This document shows positions 17,932-28,044 of a stretch of 42,282 bases of DNA, piece by piece. The stretch spans positions 1-42,282 of the forward strand of contig JASANZ010002075.1 in the NCBI GenBank assembly GCA_030849805.1. The letters are read 5' to 3'. The notes beneath the pieces are model-generated. The model saw nothing but the letters and a program-made list of their open reading frames with translations. It searched no databases and was not told the DNA's origin. A program made the translations under genes and the position numbers. The first letter of the stretch is position 1. Each line of letters begins with the position of its first letter. The stretch comes from Sergeia podlipaevii (lineage: Eukaryota; Euglenozoa; Kinetoplastea; Trypanosomatida; Trypanosomatidae).

Positions 17932-18699
17932 TCAGTTGCGCAGAGCGCGTTGGCAACGGAGAACGCCTTGTGAAACGTTTGAGAGACCAGGAGCCAGTCG
18001 CTTCGCGGCGTTGTAGTCTTCCAACGCAAGCTGCCACTTCTCCATTCCTTCATGTGCGATTCCTCGGCGAATGTGAGCCTTCACATGATTGGGATCTATC
18101 CTCAAGGCGCTGTTGCAATCATCCACCATCTCCTTGTATGAATGAGTTTGCTGGTAGCATGCCGCGCGATTAGCATAATAGTTAGCCTTCTCCTTCGTCG
18201 GCTCCTTCTGAAGGTCAATAGCGCGAGTGTAAAACTTAGCGGCCTGCTCATACTTGCCATCAGAAAAGAGGGAATTGCCAAGCTGCTTTGCTTCTTCTGC
18301 GGTTTTGCATGCTCCAGGGGAAGCCTTCTCGTTGCGCTCCTTAATCAGATTGTTCACTGCCTGCAGCTTGTCCATCACATCACTGTTCCCCGGCTCCAAC
18401 TTGAGGGCTTCCTTAAACGCCGTTAGCGCCTCATCCAGGCGGTTCAAGCTTTGCAGGGCAGAACCTTTGCGAAAGTAGCCCTTAAGCCAGTCCGGTCGAA
18501 CACGCACGCACAATTCGGAGTCTCCGAGAGCCTTCTCGTACTTGCCAAGGCCCTGCCAGCTGGCGGCGCGATTGGAGTAGAGTGCTCCCGCAGCCTCACA
18601 GTTGGGGTCAATGACGATAGCCTTGGTATAGTAATCAATAGCTTCTTGATACCTCTTCGCCTTGAAGGCATCATTCCCCTTGACCTTGAATTCGTCCAT
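17932..18699 (-). CDS. Short STI1/HOP-like TPR co-chaperone
   Basis: A 255-aa protein made of two three-repeat TPR blocks, about 2-110 and 135-250, joined by a charged linker. The first block resembles TPR1 of STI1/HOP, including the residues that clamp the EEVD tail of Hsp70/Hsp90: Lys5 and Asn9 in FKVKGND, Asn in YSNRAAS, and Lys/Arg in KGYFRKGSAL. The second block has the same pattern (EEAKQLGNSLF, YANRAACY, VKAHIRRGIAH). It is half the length of full STI1 and lacks its DP repeats, so it is probably a paralogue or dedicated adaptor. Cytosolic. Start ATG at 18699 begins directly with the first TPR helix. Confidence 0.88.
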   Translation of the reverse strand: MDEFKVKGNDAFKAKRYQEAIDYYTKAIVIDPNCEAAGALYSNRAASWQGLGKYEKALGDSELCVRVRPDWLKGYFRKGSALQSLNRLDEALTAFKEALKLEPGNSDVMDKLQAVNNLIKERNEKASPGACKTAEEAKQLGNSLFSDGKYEQAAKFYTRAIDLQKEPTKEKANYYANRAACYQQTHSYKEMVDDCNSALRIDPNHVKAHIRRGIAHEGMEKWQLALEDYNAAKRLAPGLSNVSQGVLRCQRALRN

Positions 18700-19347
18700 C
18701 TACGCAGCTTCGTTGTTTGTGTGCTTCTCCTCCTTGTCGCACAAAATCTGATCACAGTAGTTAAACACAACACAACTGATGTAGCGTGCTGCAGTCAACT
18801 ACGATCCAATACTAAGTCTTCACAAGTATATCTTTGTATGCTCTTCCTGTCCTTTTTGCTACTGCACACACTCGGGGCAACAAAATGTGGCGCTTAATAA
18901 TAGTAATGTGTTGCGATCTTGTGTCAATAAAAAAAAAAACGTGGATAAAAGAAATGAGATTTGGGAAGTGAGGGGGTGGGGGAAAAAAAGAACAGAAGAA
19001 ACACATTACATACATCAAATGCAGGTGTGTCGCAATATACAATCGTAGATTGTACATATATACTCGAAACAAAAAGAGGACAACGAGAAGTTCTAATTTC
19101 AAGCAACTACCATGCCACTAGCAAGAGAAGTTCCACGCTATATATATTTTTTGTTGTTGGTCGTCATACAATGTGGTGGTAACAGCGACAGAAACTTGTC
19201 ATTGATACGCAATATTCATGTGATGCTATTTGATGGTCGAGTGACGTAGCGCGCAGATATGAATATGAGAAAAAAAACACAAAAAAAAGCATATATATTT
19301 CACACTGGGTATTTCGCATCCCTTTCCTTCCCCCCCCCCGTTCATTC
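18700..19347. other. Spacer with G-rich and C10 runs
   Basis: A G-rich purine stretch at 18962-18989 and an A10 run near 18928-18938 precede the TPR gene on its strand. A C10 run at 19330-19339 sits immediately past the stop of the LCMT gene. No gene seen. Confidence 0.7.
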
Positions 19348-20244
19348 CTATGAAAATATGGGAGCCAACGGGGTTTCAAGCGTGGAAGCTACTAAGAAGC
19401 AGTAGTGCTCGTGCACCAAGTTCCACTCATCCCAGTCGTCAATCATTTCTAAACGATTGAGCCACGCTTGTAGCTCGCGAGGGACAGTGAGATAGAGAGT
19501 CTTCATTGAAACTGCCTTGGCGGTTTTGAAACCGACCTCTAAGCTTCGCTTCTCGTGGTCCGCGGCAGTTGGGATAGCTTTAATGCCCTTGAGATGCACG
19601 CCGATTGAAGCCAAGTTATCCACCATCATCTGGCCAAACCGATCACTTGGGTGCATGGCATCGTATGTGATAAGCTCCACGTTGCTGTTGGTGCCGAGGA
19701 CATCGTGCAGAGTCAACTTGAGAAGTTCTGTGGTAAGTGGGGTTTCAATGTAAACAAAGACCATTTCTGCCAGTAATAAAGTGGGCACACCCGGCGTGAC
19801 GTTGGCCTTGAGCAGCTGTGCCACCTCCTTTGGCTTACGAAGATCACACGGAAGAAGGGCGTAGTCCGGAGCCACTAGAGACGATAAAGCAGCATTGCGG
19901 TCGATCACCCGCTGCTTTTCAGCCACCAGGTCGGGTAGGTCTAATTCAATGTACTTCTCCAGTGCAACGTCTGTGTGGTCGCGCTTCATGCGAAAGTAGA
20001 GTGTGTCAACCCCGGCGCCAAAGCTGATCACTTGGACGGGAACTCCGCCAGCGCGCTCAGAAAAGGAAGTGATGCAACGCTCAATGGCAGTTGTCCGCAG
20101 CCACGTCCCGCGGTTCATCAAGGGACTGTTTACTATTGTTGAATCCTTGGTAAAGAAAGAAACAAACGGATCGTCAAGATACTTCTTGGCAACACAATGA
20201 ACCTTTCGTGAGCACGCATCGTGCGCAGTTTTTTGAAGAGCCAT
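19348..20244 (-). CDS. LCMT1: Leucine carboxyl methyltransferase (PP2A methyltransferase)
   Basis: A 298-aa SAM-dependent enzyme that methylates the C-terminal Leu carboxylate of the PP2A catalytic subunit, which controls holoenzyme assembly. The family pattern is complete: HDACSRKVHCVAKKYLDDPF (8-27), NRGTWLRTTAIE (44-55) with the SAM-binding Arg, ISFGAGVDTLYFRMK (73-87), ELDLPD, LLPCDLR, LLLAEMVFVYIET (the LxxECVLxYL equivalent) and ITYDAMHPSDRFGQMM. Length fits the eukaryotic family. ATG 20244 gives a natural N-terminus. Cytosolic; no targeting signal seen. Confidence 0.92.
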   Translation of the reverse strand: MALQKTAHDACSRKVHCVAKKYLDDPFVSFFTKDSTIVNSPLMNRGTWLRTTAIERCITSFSERAGGVPVQVISFGAGVDTLYFRMKRDHTDVALEKYIELDLPDLVAEKQRVIDRNAALSSLVAPDYALLPCDLRKPKEVAQLLKANVTPGVPTLLLAEMVFVYIETPLTTELLKLTLHDVLGTNSNVELITYDAMHPSDRFGQMMVDNLASIGVHLKGIKAIPTAADHEKRSLEVGFKTAKAVSMKTLYLTVPRELQAWLNRLEMIDDWDEWNLVHEHYCFLVASTLETPLAPIFS

Positions 20245-20799
20245 GTTCTACGCACAACTACCAATATGAAAAAAAAGCAGATGTCAAAAATAAAACAAAA
20301 GAGAAAAATGAAGCGCAATAGCGCGACTGAAAATGCTCAAAGTATACAAGAAATGTATATTGGCTGCTGAATTCTATCTCTACTCCAAGTTCTAGAGCTT
20401 AAAATGAAAAAAAAGGAAGAGAGACAGAGAGAAAGAAAACAAAAAAGTAGGTTTTTACTTCCAGTACTTTTGTTGAAGGAAAAAAAAAGTACATTGTGTT
20501 TCCATTTAAATAAGAAAAAAAAAAACATTATTGAAATACTTTCCATGAAGCAGTTTAAGCGCATATAGCATCACAACTAATAACATGACTTATACCGTTT
20601 GATATTGTGTTCATGTTTGCTCCTCCAACTTAATGCTAACAGTAAAGCAAGACGATAAAACAGTAGCATATTTCATTAAGAAGAAAAAACATCAACAACA
20701 AGCGCGTGTTCCTTAATCTGTAAAACAGAAGAGAATAGTCATCCCAACAACATTAGCAAAGCGCATGTCTGCAATTAGTGCAGGATATTCAGCCCTTCA
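20245..20799. other. Spacer between hydrolase and LCMT genes
   Basis: Purine-rich plus strand at about 20405-20450 and A-runs at 20481-20525 act as pyrimidine tracts on the coding strand. No gene seen. Confidence 0.7.
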
Positions 20800-21744
20800 T
20801 TAAGGAGAAGAGAGCGAGGTAGCGGAAGAAAGCACGTGCATACATACTTGATTGCATACATCGGCATAGAGCACAGAGGGTAATGAATGTCCCATCTGCG
20901 GGTACATAATGAGCTTTGAATCACGCACCACCATGGCGAGGTGCATTGCTCTAGAATACGGTATCACTTCGTCCCGCATACCGTGCATGATAAGTGTCGG
21001 AATGCCAGTCATGCGTCGCAAGCGTGACTCGCACGAAGGCGTCCCCTGCGTTGCCCACAGCTGGCGCCACTTTCCCGCCGAGTCACCAGTACCGCGGTGT
21101 GCGTTGCGAAGTGAGTGCACCACGTATGCGTCAACATCTAAAGGATAGCCACCACAAAAGCGCCGTGCGTGCCGTACCTTGAGTACAATCGCATCATCGA
21201 GGCCCGCTCGGCTTGGGCAATTGGTGACGAGGCAGAAAAACGTGTCAGACGCGAGTTCGCGTAATCCAAGTCCTCTGCAGTCTGAGGAGAGAAGAGTCAG
21301 GCTCGCAACACGCGTTGAAGCCATAAGAGCCATACGTTGGGCAATCATTCCGCCCATAGATGCGCCTAGCACGTGTGCGCGCTGAATGCCCAAGCATGAC
21401 AGCAATTTTAGTGCATCGGCTGCCATGTCTTCGACTGTGTAGTGGGGAGGTTTGCAAAACCGCGCTGGGAAGAGCGAGTGAGCAAACACGCGAAAAAGGG
21501 AAGGGGCTGGTAGTCTATCTAGCTGAGAAGACAAACCAACATCTCTGTTGTCAAAGCGAACCACATACAGCCCCCGGGACGACAAGTCCTCGCACAACTC
21601 ATCACGCCATGTAAGACACGTTGAGCCAAGACCACTGACCAAAAGCAGGCAAGGATCGCTGGTACTGCCAAATGTCTGATAGCAAATAGTGATGTCCTGA
21701 TGTGTGCTGGAACATGTTCCCACACAACAAAATCGGTCCTTCAT
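20800..21744 (-). CDS. Alpha/beta-hydrolase fold protein
   Basis: A 314-aa hydrolase. Core features: LLLVSGLGST oxyanion-region strand and turn (33-42), VVRFDNRDVGLSS (61-73), nucleophile elbow G-A-S-M-G with Ser129, acid Asp258 in HGMRDEVIP, and His286 in MGHSLP. The catalytic triad is therefore complete. The sequence style is that of the esterase/lipase-like group that includes aclacinomycin methylesterase and bacterial family members with D-N-R-D-x-G-x-S. Substrate unknown. There is no clear signal peptide or membrane segment, and the six Cys near the N-terminus are unusual. Start ATG 21744. Confidence 0.85.
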   Translation of the reverse strand: MKDRFCCVGTCSSTHQDITICYQTFGSTSDPCLLLVSGLGSTCLTWRDELCEDLSSRGLYVVRFDNRDVGLSSQLDRLPAPSLFRVFAHSLFPARFCKPPHYTVEDMAADALKLLSCLGIQRAHVLGASMGGMIAQRMALMASTRVASLTLLSSDCRGLGLRELASDTFFCLVTNCPSRAGLDDAIVLKVRHARRFCGGYPLDVDAYVVHSLRNAHRGTGDSAGKWRQLWATQGTPSCESRLRRMTGIPTLIMHGMRDEVIPYSRAMHLAMVVRDSKLIMYPQMGHSLPSVLYADVCNQVCMHVLSSATSLSSP

Positions 21745-22304
21745 AAGTGGCTATCTGATTTCTTAGTACTTCTTAGACTATACTCTCAAGTGCCGTCGTA
21801 GAATGTCTAAACTTATCCGCCAAGTGCACTTGGGTAGGCTACAGGTTTTTTAAAATGGCAATAAAAGGGACGGACGAATACGCTATGTAGCACAGCAACC
21901 TCCACAAAGAAAAAGTAAAAACACAACTAGATGCATTCTGCACGCCCCAAATAAAAAATAATTTGAGTATATTTTTTTGCCTATTTAATAACATAAATGG
22001 CGCTGCGGTTTTTGCTGAAACACGATTGTTATTGTTAGCGAGCCACATCCGCCGTTCGGAGGAGGCCACGCAAAGATGAAAGAAGTTAGCGCTTCAGCAA
22101 CAAAGGCTTCATATATAGAGACACGTACATACACAAACTGAAACAACCCCTCCTCATTCGTGAGGGGGTTGAAAAGGTGAGCGGAACACCACAAAAAAAA
22201 AAAAAAAACTGCACTACATTGCCCGCGACCACAGCGCAGCGTATAGAAACAAAGACAAAAGGGTGAAAACGCACAGTCTACTTCACAAGTAGTCTCCAAT
22301 GCCT
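21745..22304. other. Spacer between exportin and hydrolase genes
   Basis: Contains an A16 run at 22193-22208 (poly-T on the coding strand) about 90 bases past the exportin stop, and a bulged hairpin. No gene seen. Confidence 0.7.
22144..22171 (-). repeat. Bulged hairpin in the exportin 3' UTR
   Basis: On the transcript strand CAACCCC pairs with GGGGTTG and CTC with GAG, leaving a two-base bulge and a six-base loop. It sits about 135 bases past the exportin stop. Confidence 0.5.
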
Positions 22305-25300
22305 CTACAAGACGTGTACTCCACGTATGGAAGATATACTATCTTGTAGTGCTAGCGTGAACGTTCGCACGCGCTCTGCAGAAGGCGGACCACCAGAAAA
22401 AGAAGTCAGCAGTGCTCCATACACTTCCTCAAGAAAACTTTGTGCTTCCGGGACCTCTGTAGACACGGCACGAAATGACTCGCTTATCACGTCGCGAGGT
22501 AGACCGGATGACACAGTTATGATTGTCTTTGCAATATGTCTTGTGTTGAAAAAGTAGACCTTTCCAAATGTAATGGCACGCAACAGCACCCCAAGAAGAC
22601 TAACACAAATCGGCTGATATGTGGAAGGGCTGCTGTCAGAGCTCTGCATGCACGCCGCCGCTACGCTAGTGGATACCGCAATACCGACACGCTGCACACT
22701 CGAGCGGTCGGAATTCAGTGCATACATCATCGCCGAGAAGAATACATCAGATCTTGAGGAGGCTATAAAGGTCGATGAAAGATACTCTGCCACTACCTCG
22801 AGGGACGCAAACACCGCCTCCTCTAGTTCCGGTAAATGCAGTGCATTCTTGTCCAGGTAGCTTAGCACCTCCGCAAGCACCTCCACCGCTGTGCAGGCGA
22901 GAAGACCAATATCTTCATCTGGCAGAAAGCAATCCAGCGCGCGCCACTGCGCAACGGAGCTAATCAACTTGGCGACCGATATGAGAAAGCGCGTGCGATC
23001 ATCTTCGCCATCGGCGGCATGCCATGAGCTCACAGAATGGAGAGCATTGCTACAGTACTGAAGTACCGCCACTACAAGTGCAAGAAGCTTTCCTATACTG
23101 GCGTTGTCCAACATCGACGCACACGCGGTGAACATGTTGTGCACAAAGTGTAGCACTTCAATGACCACCGCACGCTCGTAGAACCGGGTAGAGCACGCTT
23201 GTAGTAACTGCTCCCCAGTCTGCACCAAAATTGGAAATAAATCTCTGATGACATCTTGCTGGTGGAGGGACGCGAACAGTCCAGAAAGCGTGCACGCTAC
23301 TTCTAGCAATCCCGCTACGCTGTCGCCCCTTGAGGCAAACTCGACAACACCCGCAATGGCTCCGCGCGCTGGCGATTCACGAACGGAGCACATGAGCACA
23401 AAGGCCAGCAGGCGGCCCCGCACATTCCCAGTAAACTGGTATGCATGTGAATTGACAACATATTCCAAAATAGTTGAGAAGACAGGCAGCGCAGAAACAA
23501 ATGCATGCACACCAGAGGATTTCTCAGCGATGGCGTCGAGCGCGGCGCATGAGGCACTTGTCACGTCCTCGTCAAACTTGAATCGCTCGACTATGACAGC
23601 TATAGACCGAAGTGCAAACGTCACCAGGCCCGCCCCACCATCAAATGCGTTGGTGTACAGCTGGCACGTTTCCTCGGCTTCCACGTATGTTCTCAAGTAG
23701 CTGTCGAGCACCTCAATATATGCGGCAAATACCGCCGGACTCGTTACACTACCAGAAAAAAGCATAGGGCCAAAGGCCACAAAAGCGTTCATTAAAGTCA
23801 GCAGCTGCTCGTCACCGCGTGTGCCAGCCTCCAGGAAGCAGCGAGGAATGCATGGCTGCTCGCCATCGCTGGGATCTGCAATAAGAAATGCGGAAAGCTT
23901 AAAAATAAACCACAATTTCTCTGCTATCCGGTCACCATCATCCACTTGTGGCGAGCTCATCCCATTGGCGACGACACGCTGCGACACTCTCTCTAAAGAA
24001 TCCCTGAGCAGTCCGCACGCTTGGGCGGACGAGACACGCCCAATATTGGCGACAAGCTGCAGATGCGATCGGGCAAACGCCTCCATTAAACTGTCCTCCT
24101 CGACTTCATCTTCGCCAGTCCTGGCCACGTCCACACGACACTGAAGGTATGTCGAAAAAATTGATGCACATGAGTCGCGGACAATTCCGGGCTCGCCTGA
24201 GCTCGTACGGCCCATGTGCGAAGCAACGTGATACCAGCAGCTCAGCAGCTCATCCAGACTGGACATTAAGCTCTCGTCGTCACCACCAGCGGAATCCCAA
24301 CGAATAAGGCCCTGCGTGACGGACGCCAATCGCAACATGAGGTCGCGAGCAGTGTCGGCTGCAAACACCTCAACATTAATGTTAACGAGCCTCTGGATCC
24401 CATTGCAAACGCCTGGCAGTAGATGTACCAAGTCTGCATCCCGACTGGAAGCCACGTGCTCAAAAATAGAGAGGCAAAGTGTAGCGCATGAGGTGGTAAA
24501 ACGCAACGCTTGCTCTGCGCTCCAGTCAGAGCAGGTGAACGAGCACAGCAGTTGTCCAATCTCTACCAGCTGTTGCCGCTGCACCGGCGATCCGCCCATT
24601 GACCCCTGAATGTACCATTGTTCAAGGGCTGTGAATATACTGCACGTGGCGCCACCTGCCGCATCGCCGAAACCAAGAAGGAACCCACCCCACTGTGCCA
24701 CAGGTACAACAAATGTATCACACGACTCATCAGCGACGCCATCTTCTTCAAAGAAGCGGTGTGACGTCCACGAGAGCACTGCAATCAGTGCGAATAGTCC
24801 AGCTTCAGCAGACGCCGCAGTCTCGAGAACTAAAGAAAGCGTCAGACTCCGCAGTACTGCTCCTGCAATAATGGACAGGGACCCTGATGTCTCGAAAAAT
24901 GTCCGGCATTGGCGGTGCATAGAAACAGGCAGTCCACGACGCCTCGTTTGGACATCATAAAGCCCAAATTCTTCCACAACGCGAAGGGCAATATTCCGGC
25001 CAAGAGTGTACGATGCAGCTGAACCCTGCTGATCACTACAAGTAGGGGTCAACAAAGACACAACGCCATCACATACGCCTTGTACGGCGGAGGTATCTAG
25101 TGCACCATTACGAATGCACGACAGTTTCAGTACAACACCTATGGTTGATGTGAGTTCAGACACAACAGGACGCCATGCAGGTGAGACAACACTATCACCC
25201 AAACCGTTCCCATACGTCATAAGAAATTCAACAATCGCATCTTTTGACGATTCCCACTGTTCATGATTACGAATGAGACAAAATCGGAGAAGTTTCAGTG

Positions 25301-25475
25301 CAACAAAATGAACATACGTCGCCTCTACCGAAGACGTATCACCACGCAGCACACTCAAGGCACACTCAATGGACTCGTAGTTGTTCTCCTTTTGAAGTGT
25401 ACGGATGACTTCCTCTGCTGCCGGGTGGTCGCCATTTCTAAGAAAGTGAGCGGCTTGTATGATACCTGTTTCCAT
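22305..25475 (-). CDS. Karyopherin-beta, exportin-4-like
   Basis: A 1,056-aa all-helical protein with HEAT-type character throughout. The N-terminal 110 residues follow the importin-N plan of exportin-4/7: HPAAEEVIRTLQKENNYESIECALSVL, then helices AVALKLLRFCLIRNHEQW (approximate), then SKDAIVEFLMTYGNGL and VVSELTSTIGVVLKLSCI, which line up well with exportin-4's repeated helices. No Ran-binding signature can be proven by eye, and exportin-7 or another exportin remains possible. Such proteins carry cargo across nuclear pores with Ran-GTP. Start chosen at 25475 (METGIIQAAHFL), the first ATG after the predicted splice AG at 25647-25646. No truncation is seen. Confidence 0.65.
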   Translation of the reverse strand: METGIIQAAHFLRNGDHPAAEEVIRTLQKENNYESIECALSVLRGDTSSVEATYVHFVALKLLRFCLIRNHEQWESSKDAIVEFLMTYGNGLGDSVVSPAWRPVVSELTSTIGVVLKLSCIRNGALDTSAVQGVCDGVVSLLTPTCSDQQGSAASYTLGRNIALRVVEEFGLYDVQTRRRGLPVSMHRQCRTFFETSGSLSIIAGAVLRSLTLSLVLETAASAEAGLFALIAVLSWTSHRFFEEDGVADESCDTFVVPVAQWGGFLLGFGDAAGGATCSIFTALEQWYIQGSMGGSPVQRQQLVEIGQLLCSFTCSDWSAEQALRFTTSCATLCLSIFEHVASSRDADLVHLLPGVCNGIQRLVNINVEVFAADTARDLMLRLASVTQGLIRWDSAGGDDESLMSSLDELLSCWYHVASHMGRTSSGEPGIVRDSCASIFSTYLQCRVDVARTGEDEVEEDSLMEAFARSHLQLVANIGRVSSAQACGLLRDSLERVSQRVVANGMSSPQVDDGDRIAEKLWFIFKLSAFLIADPSDGEQPCIPRCFLEAGTRGDEQLLTLMNAFVAFGPMLFSGSVTSPAVFAAYIEVLDSYLRTYVEAEETCQLYTNAFDGGAGLVTFALRSIAVIVERFKFDEDVTSASCAALDAIAEKSSGVHAFVSALPVFSTILEYVVNSHAYQFTGNVRGRLLAFVLMCSVRESPARGAIAGVVEFASRGDSVAGLLEVACTLSGLFASLHQQDVIRDLFPILVQTGEQLLQACSTRFYERAVVIEVLHFVHNMFTACASMLDNASIGKLLALVVAVLQYCSNALHSVSSWHAADGEDDRTRFLISVAKLISSVAQWRALDCFLPDEDIGLLACTAVEVLAEVLSYLDKNALHLPELEEAVFASLEVVAEYLSSTFIASSRSDVFFSAMMYALNSDRSSVQRVGIAVSTSVAAACMQSSDSSPSTYQPICVSLLGVLLRAITFGKVYFFNTRHIAKTIITVSSGLPRDVISESFRAVSTEVPEAQSFLEEVYGALLTSFSGGPPSAERVRTFTLALQDSISSIRGVHVL

Positions 25476-25961
25476 TATGATCTTCTGAGATAAGAAAAAT
25501 GGTGGTCTTAAAGCCAACTAGGCAAATATACAATACGGTCACGGAAAGGTTGATAGGGTTCTTCACTCAGCTATTATGAGTGCACGTGTCTTTACAACTG
25601 CCTCAGTGTCGCCTTAAGATTTTTTTTTATGTTATTGTTAGACTGCTGTAGTGAAAAAAAAAAAGATTTGGTGAAAAATCAAAAATTGAGAAAAACTTAT
25701 TTTTAAAGCAAGACAGAAATGCAATGGGCAACAACCGCCGTGGATACTACAAGCTAGGTATATTGCAGCTAAACACAACAGAATATACCAACGTATTATT
25801 TTTTATTTTTTACTGAAGTGTGTTAACACGGGCACACACGCGCAGACAAAACTAAAAAAGCAGATAAAAAGTGCAGCGCATAAATGGCACATCCATACAA
25901 TTTACTGACGGCAATATAGCAAAATTACCTAAAGAAATGAGGAAAAATCAGAGTTACTAGT
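25476..25961. other. Spacer between REV1 and exportin genes
   Basis: AT-rich, with a T9 run at 25620-25628 and the exportin splice tract. The left of it is exportin leader and the right is REV1 3' UTR. No gene seen. Confidence 0.7.
25654..25664 (-). promoter_or_regulatory. Polypyrimidine tract upstream of the exportin gene
   Basis: Eleven T on the minus strand with AG at 25647-25646. There is no ATG before the gene's start at 25475. Confidence 0.55.
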
Positions 25962-27899
25962 TCACAAGAAGGCAACGGATGCGTGAAGCTGCTGTATTGT
26001 CCCAGCAACTAATTCACGGAAGCGGGCACCCTTCTCATCAAGAGAATGCGCTTCTGCAATCTTTAGCGTAGCACACCGTATATAGGCCTTCACTAGTGGA
26101 TAGTCGTGCCGTGCACACGCTTCTTCGCAGCCCTGTGTCCAAGAACGAATGAAGTCGTCACCGTAGGTCAAGAGTGTGACACTATATAGAGAGATCGATG
26201 GAGCGCCTGCGGGGAGTTCATGTCTATTCACGTCTTTATCATGTGTCATCAGTGGTAGTGTCTGACCTTGGTCTGGCTCACCACCACTCATCGCAGGACT
26301 CAACGCAACCTCCACACGTGCTATTTTTGGGCCAACAGATGGTATAGCAGTAGTGCTTTTTTGTCGATTTCCCCCCCTCCTGGCGTGTGCGGTGGAACGA
26401 GAGAAGGCGTCTGCCAAGAGCAGTTGACCGCTATCAATTTTGTGAACAATAGGCAACTCGCCAATAGCTCGAAGACCTGTTGCCTGCACCGTCATACCGC
26501 GTATGTCCCCAATAACAATTTCAGTGAGGTGCTCTAATGTAGACGTCCAAATCATCTGGCCATCCATGTCTTCGCCTGCTAGACCTAGCTGTACAGCACG
26601 TTCCTGGTCAGATATGGAACGCGAGTCTACGAGCAAGGGAACCACAACCTTCTGCACCTCAGCAAGCATCACATCTCGCGCAGTTTCTTCCAGTGCGTGT
26701 GGGAAACGAACTGGAAGGTGCACCTCGACGCACTTGCCGCGACCCATGTACTTGACGGTCTCCTTTGGGTGCAGAGGGTGCCGCTCTAGAAGCGTAACCC
26801 TGAATCCTTGTGCCGTGACTGCATTGCGCCGCATCTTTGCTCTCACATCGTCCACAATCTGGGCAGTAATATTCCACACATCGTCCAAGCAGGCAGGCCG
26901 TACTGCGTAATTCATCGAGCAGCCCAGTGAAACTGGAATTGACTTGCCAAGAGCACGTTGATTCTCCCGATCGCCAGTGCGTGAGACCACCCGTGAGTCT
27001 TGGCCGCGAGAAAGATAGTAGAACGATTCTCCAGCCTTTCGCCCTAGTGCCGTCTGTAGATCGTCTTTGCTGAGTTGCTGAGTGTGCCCGCACGTCAACT
27101 CATTCGGCGGCGTCATCTCTGAGATGATGCGTCGCTCGACTAATAACGCATGCACCCTTTGTATTGTGCTCTCGCCCGCGCCGTGTATGCTACTGAAGGG
27201 CAAGGACTGCATAAGAGCAGCGACTTCCTCACGGCGGCATACGCACACGCCGTCTGGCTTAGCTTTTGAGGTGCTGAGGCGCGCAAGCATAATGTTTGGT
27301 CCTATACCACACGACGCCGTACAGCCGGTTGCGTTTGCCAGCTCGCTACGTACCTTTTGGCAGAACTCCTCAAGTACGTCGTAGTCGTTAGTGTCTGTGG
27401 CTATCATGACCTCATCGATACTGTACACCTCAACTGACATGTTTACTGAGGGTAGAAATGCCTCAAAAATGACTCTGTAAAGTGTTTTGGCCACAGCTTC
27501 ACAGGCGGGTAAGTCGTACCCGAGTGTCACTAGGTCAGGGCACAGAGCTTTAGCCGCGTTCACGTACATACCGGCGCGAACTCCCATGGACCGCGCGACG
27601 TAGTTGCAAGACGATATGTCGCTGTTGTACCGTCCCGCAGCAATACCGACTGGCTTGTCACGCAACGCCGCATACTCCGCCTTTGCTAGCTGGACACTAC
27701 AGAAGAAGGCATCCATGTCAATGTGGATATACAATAGCTGATGGGACAACTGACCGTGACACCACTCAGGCCGTTCAGCAAACCACTCAGCGAAAAGGTC
27801 GTCCATCTTTGTTTTCCATTGACCAATGAAATGCAGTCGCGAAAACTGCTGAAACCTTTGTAGACTGTTCACTTCATCACTTCTCACACTTCGGGACAT
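25962..27899 (-). CDS. REV1: REV1 translesion DNA polymerase (Y-family deoxycytidyl transferase)
   Basis: A 645-aa Y-family polymerase that inserts dCMP opposite damaged G or abasic sites. The N-digit reads QQFSRLHFIGQWK (17-29); the SRLHxI motif holds the Arg (here Arg21) that in yeast and human REV1 pairs with incoming dCTP. The palm has IHIDMDAFF (Asp61, Asp63) and YSIDEV (Asp162, Glu163). Fingers show SCNYVARSMGVRAGM, then CGIGPNIMLARLSTSKAKPDG, and the little-finger start RALGKSIPVSLGCSMNYAVR. No BRCT domain precedes the N-digit. The last 70 residues (about 575-645) are helical and resemble the REV1 C-terminal domain that recruits other polymerases. Start 27899 (MSRSVRSDEV) is conservative; see the overlapping short ORF for a possible longer N-terminus. 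Confidence 0.92.
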   Translation of the reverse strand: MSRSVRSDEVNSLQRFQQFSRLHFIGQWKTKMDDLFAEWFAERPEWCHGQLSHQLLYIHIDMDAFFCSVQLAKAEYAALRDKPVGIAAGRYNSDISSCNYVARSMGVRAGMYVNAAKALCPDLVTLGYDLPACEAVAKTLYRVIFEAFLPSVNMSVEVYSIDEVMIATDTNDYDVLEEFCQKVRSELANATGCTASCGIGPNIMLARLSTSKAKPDGVCVCRREEVAALMQSLPFSSIHGAGESTIQRVHALLVERRIISEMTPPNELTCGHTQQLSKDDLQTALGRKAGESFYYLSRGQDSRVVSRTGDRENQRALGKSIPVSLGCSMNYAVRPACLDDVWNITAQIVDDVRAKMRRNAVTAQGFRVTLLERHPLHPKETVKYMGRGKCVEVHLPVRFPHALEETARDVMLAEVQKVVVPLLVDSRSISDQERAVQLGLAGEDMDGQMIWTSTLEHLTEIVIGDIRGMTVQATGLRAIGELPIVHKIDSGQLLLADAFSRSTAHARRGGNRQKSTTAIPSVGPKIARVEVALSPAMSGGEPDQGQTLPLMTHDKDVNRHELPAGAPSISLYSVTLLTYGDDFIRSWTQGCEEACARHDYPLVKAYIRCATLKIAEAHSLDEKGARFRELVAGTIQQLHASVAFL

Positions 27900-28044
27900 C
27901 ACTGGACGTTGCAATCTCAAGTACGCGTGAAAAAAAAACGTTAAAGATAGCAACTGCCTCCTCGTCAAGTGATACGCGCGGATCTAGATCTTGAATGACT
28001 GCTTCGCACGCGAGCGGTGGGATCCCCCCAAAGCTGCTGTTCAT
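27877..28044 (-). CDS. Short ORF with histone-fold-like sequence overlapping the REV1 start
   Basis: A 55-codon frame starting MNSSFGGIPPLACEAVIQDL. Its ATG (28044) lies two bases after AG at 28048-28047, itself right after a T17 tract, an almost ideal spliced-leader acceptor. Residues 8-46 resemble helix 1, loop and helix 2 of a TAF12-type histone fold (VIQDLDPRVSLDEEAVAIF). It then ends just inside REV1, overlapping that start by 23 bases in another frame. A run of nine T at 27938-27930 lies in its second half; one T fewer would join it to REV1 as an N-terminal extension. So it is either a separate small protein, an upstream ORF, or the true start of REV1 broken by a homopolymer indel. Confidence 0.45.
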   Translation of the reverse strand: MNSSFGGIPPLACEAVIQDLDPRVSLDEEAVAIFNVFFSRVLEIATSSDVPKCEK

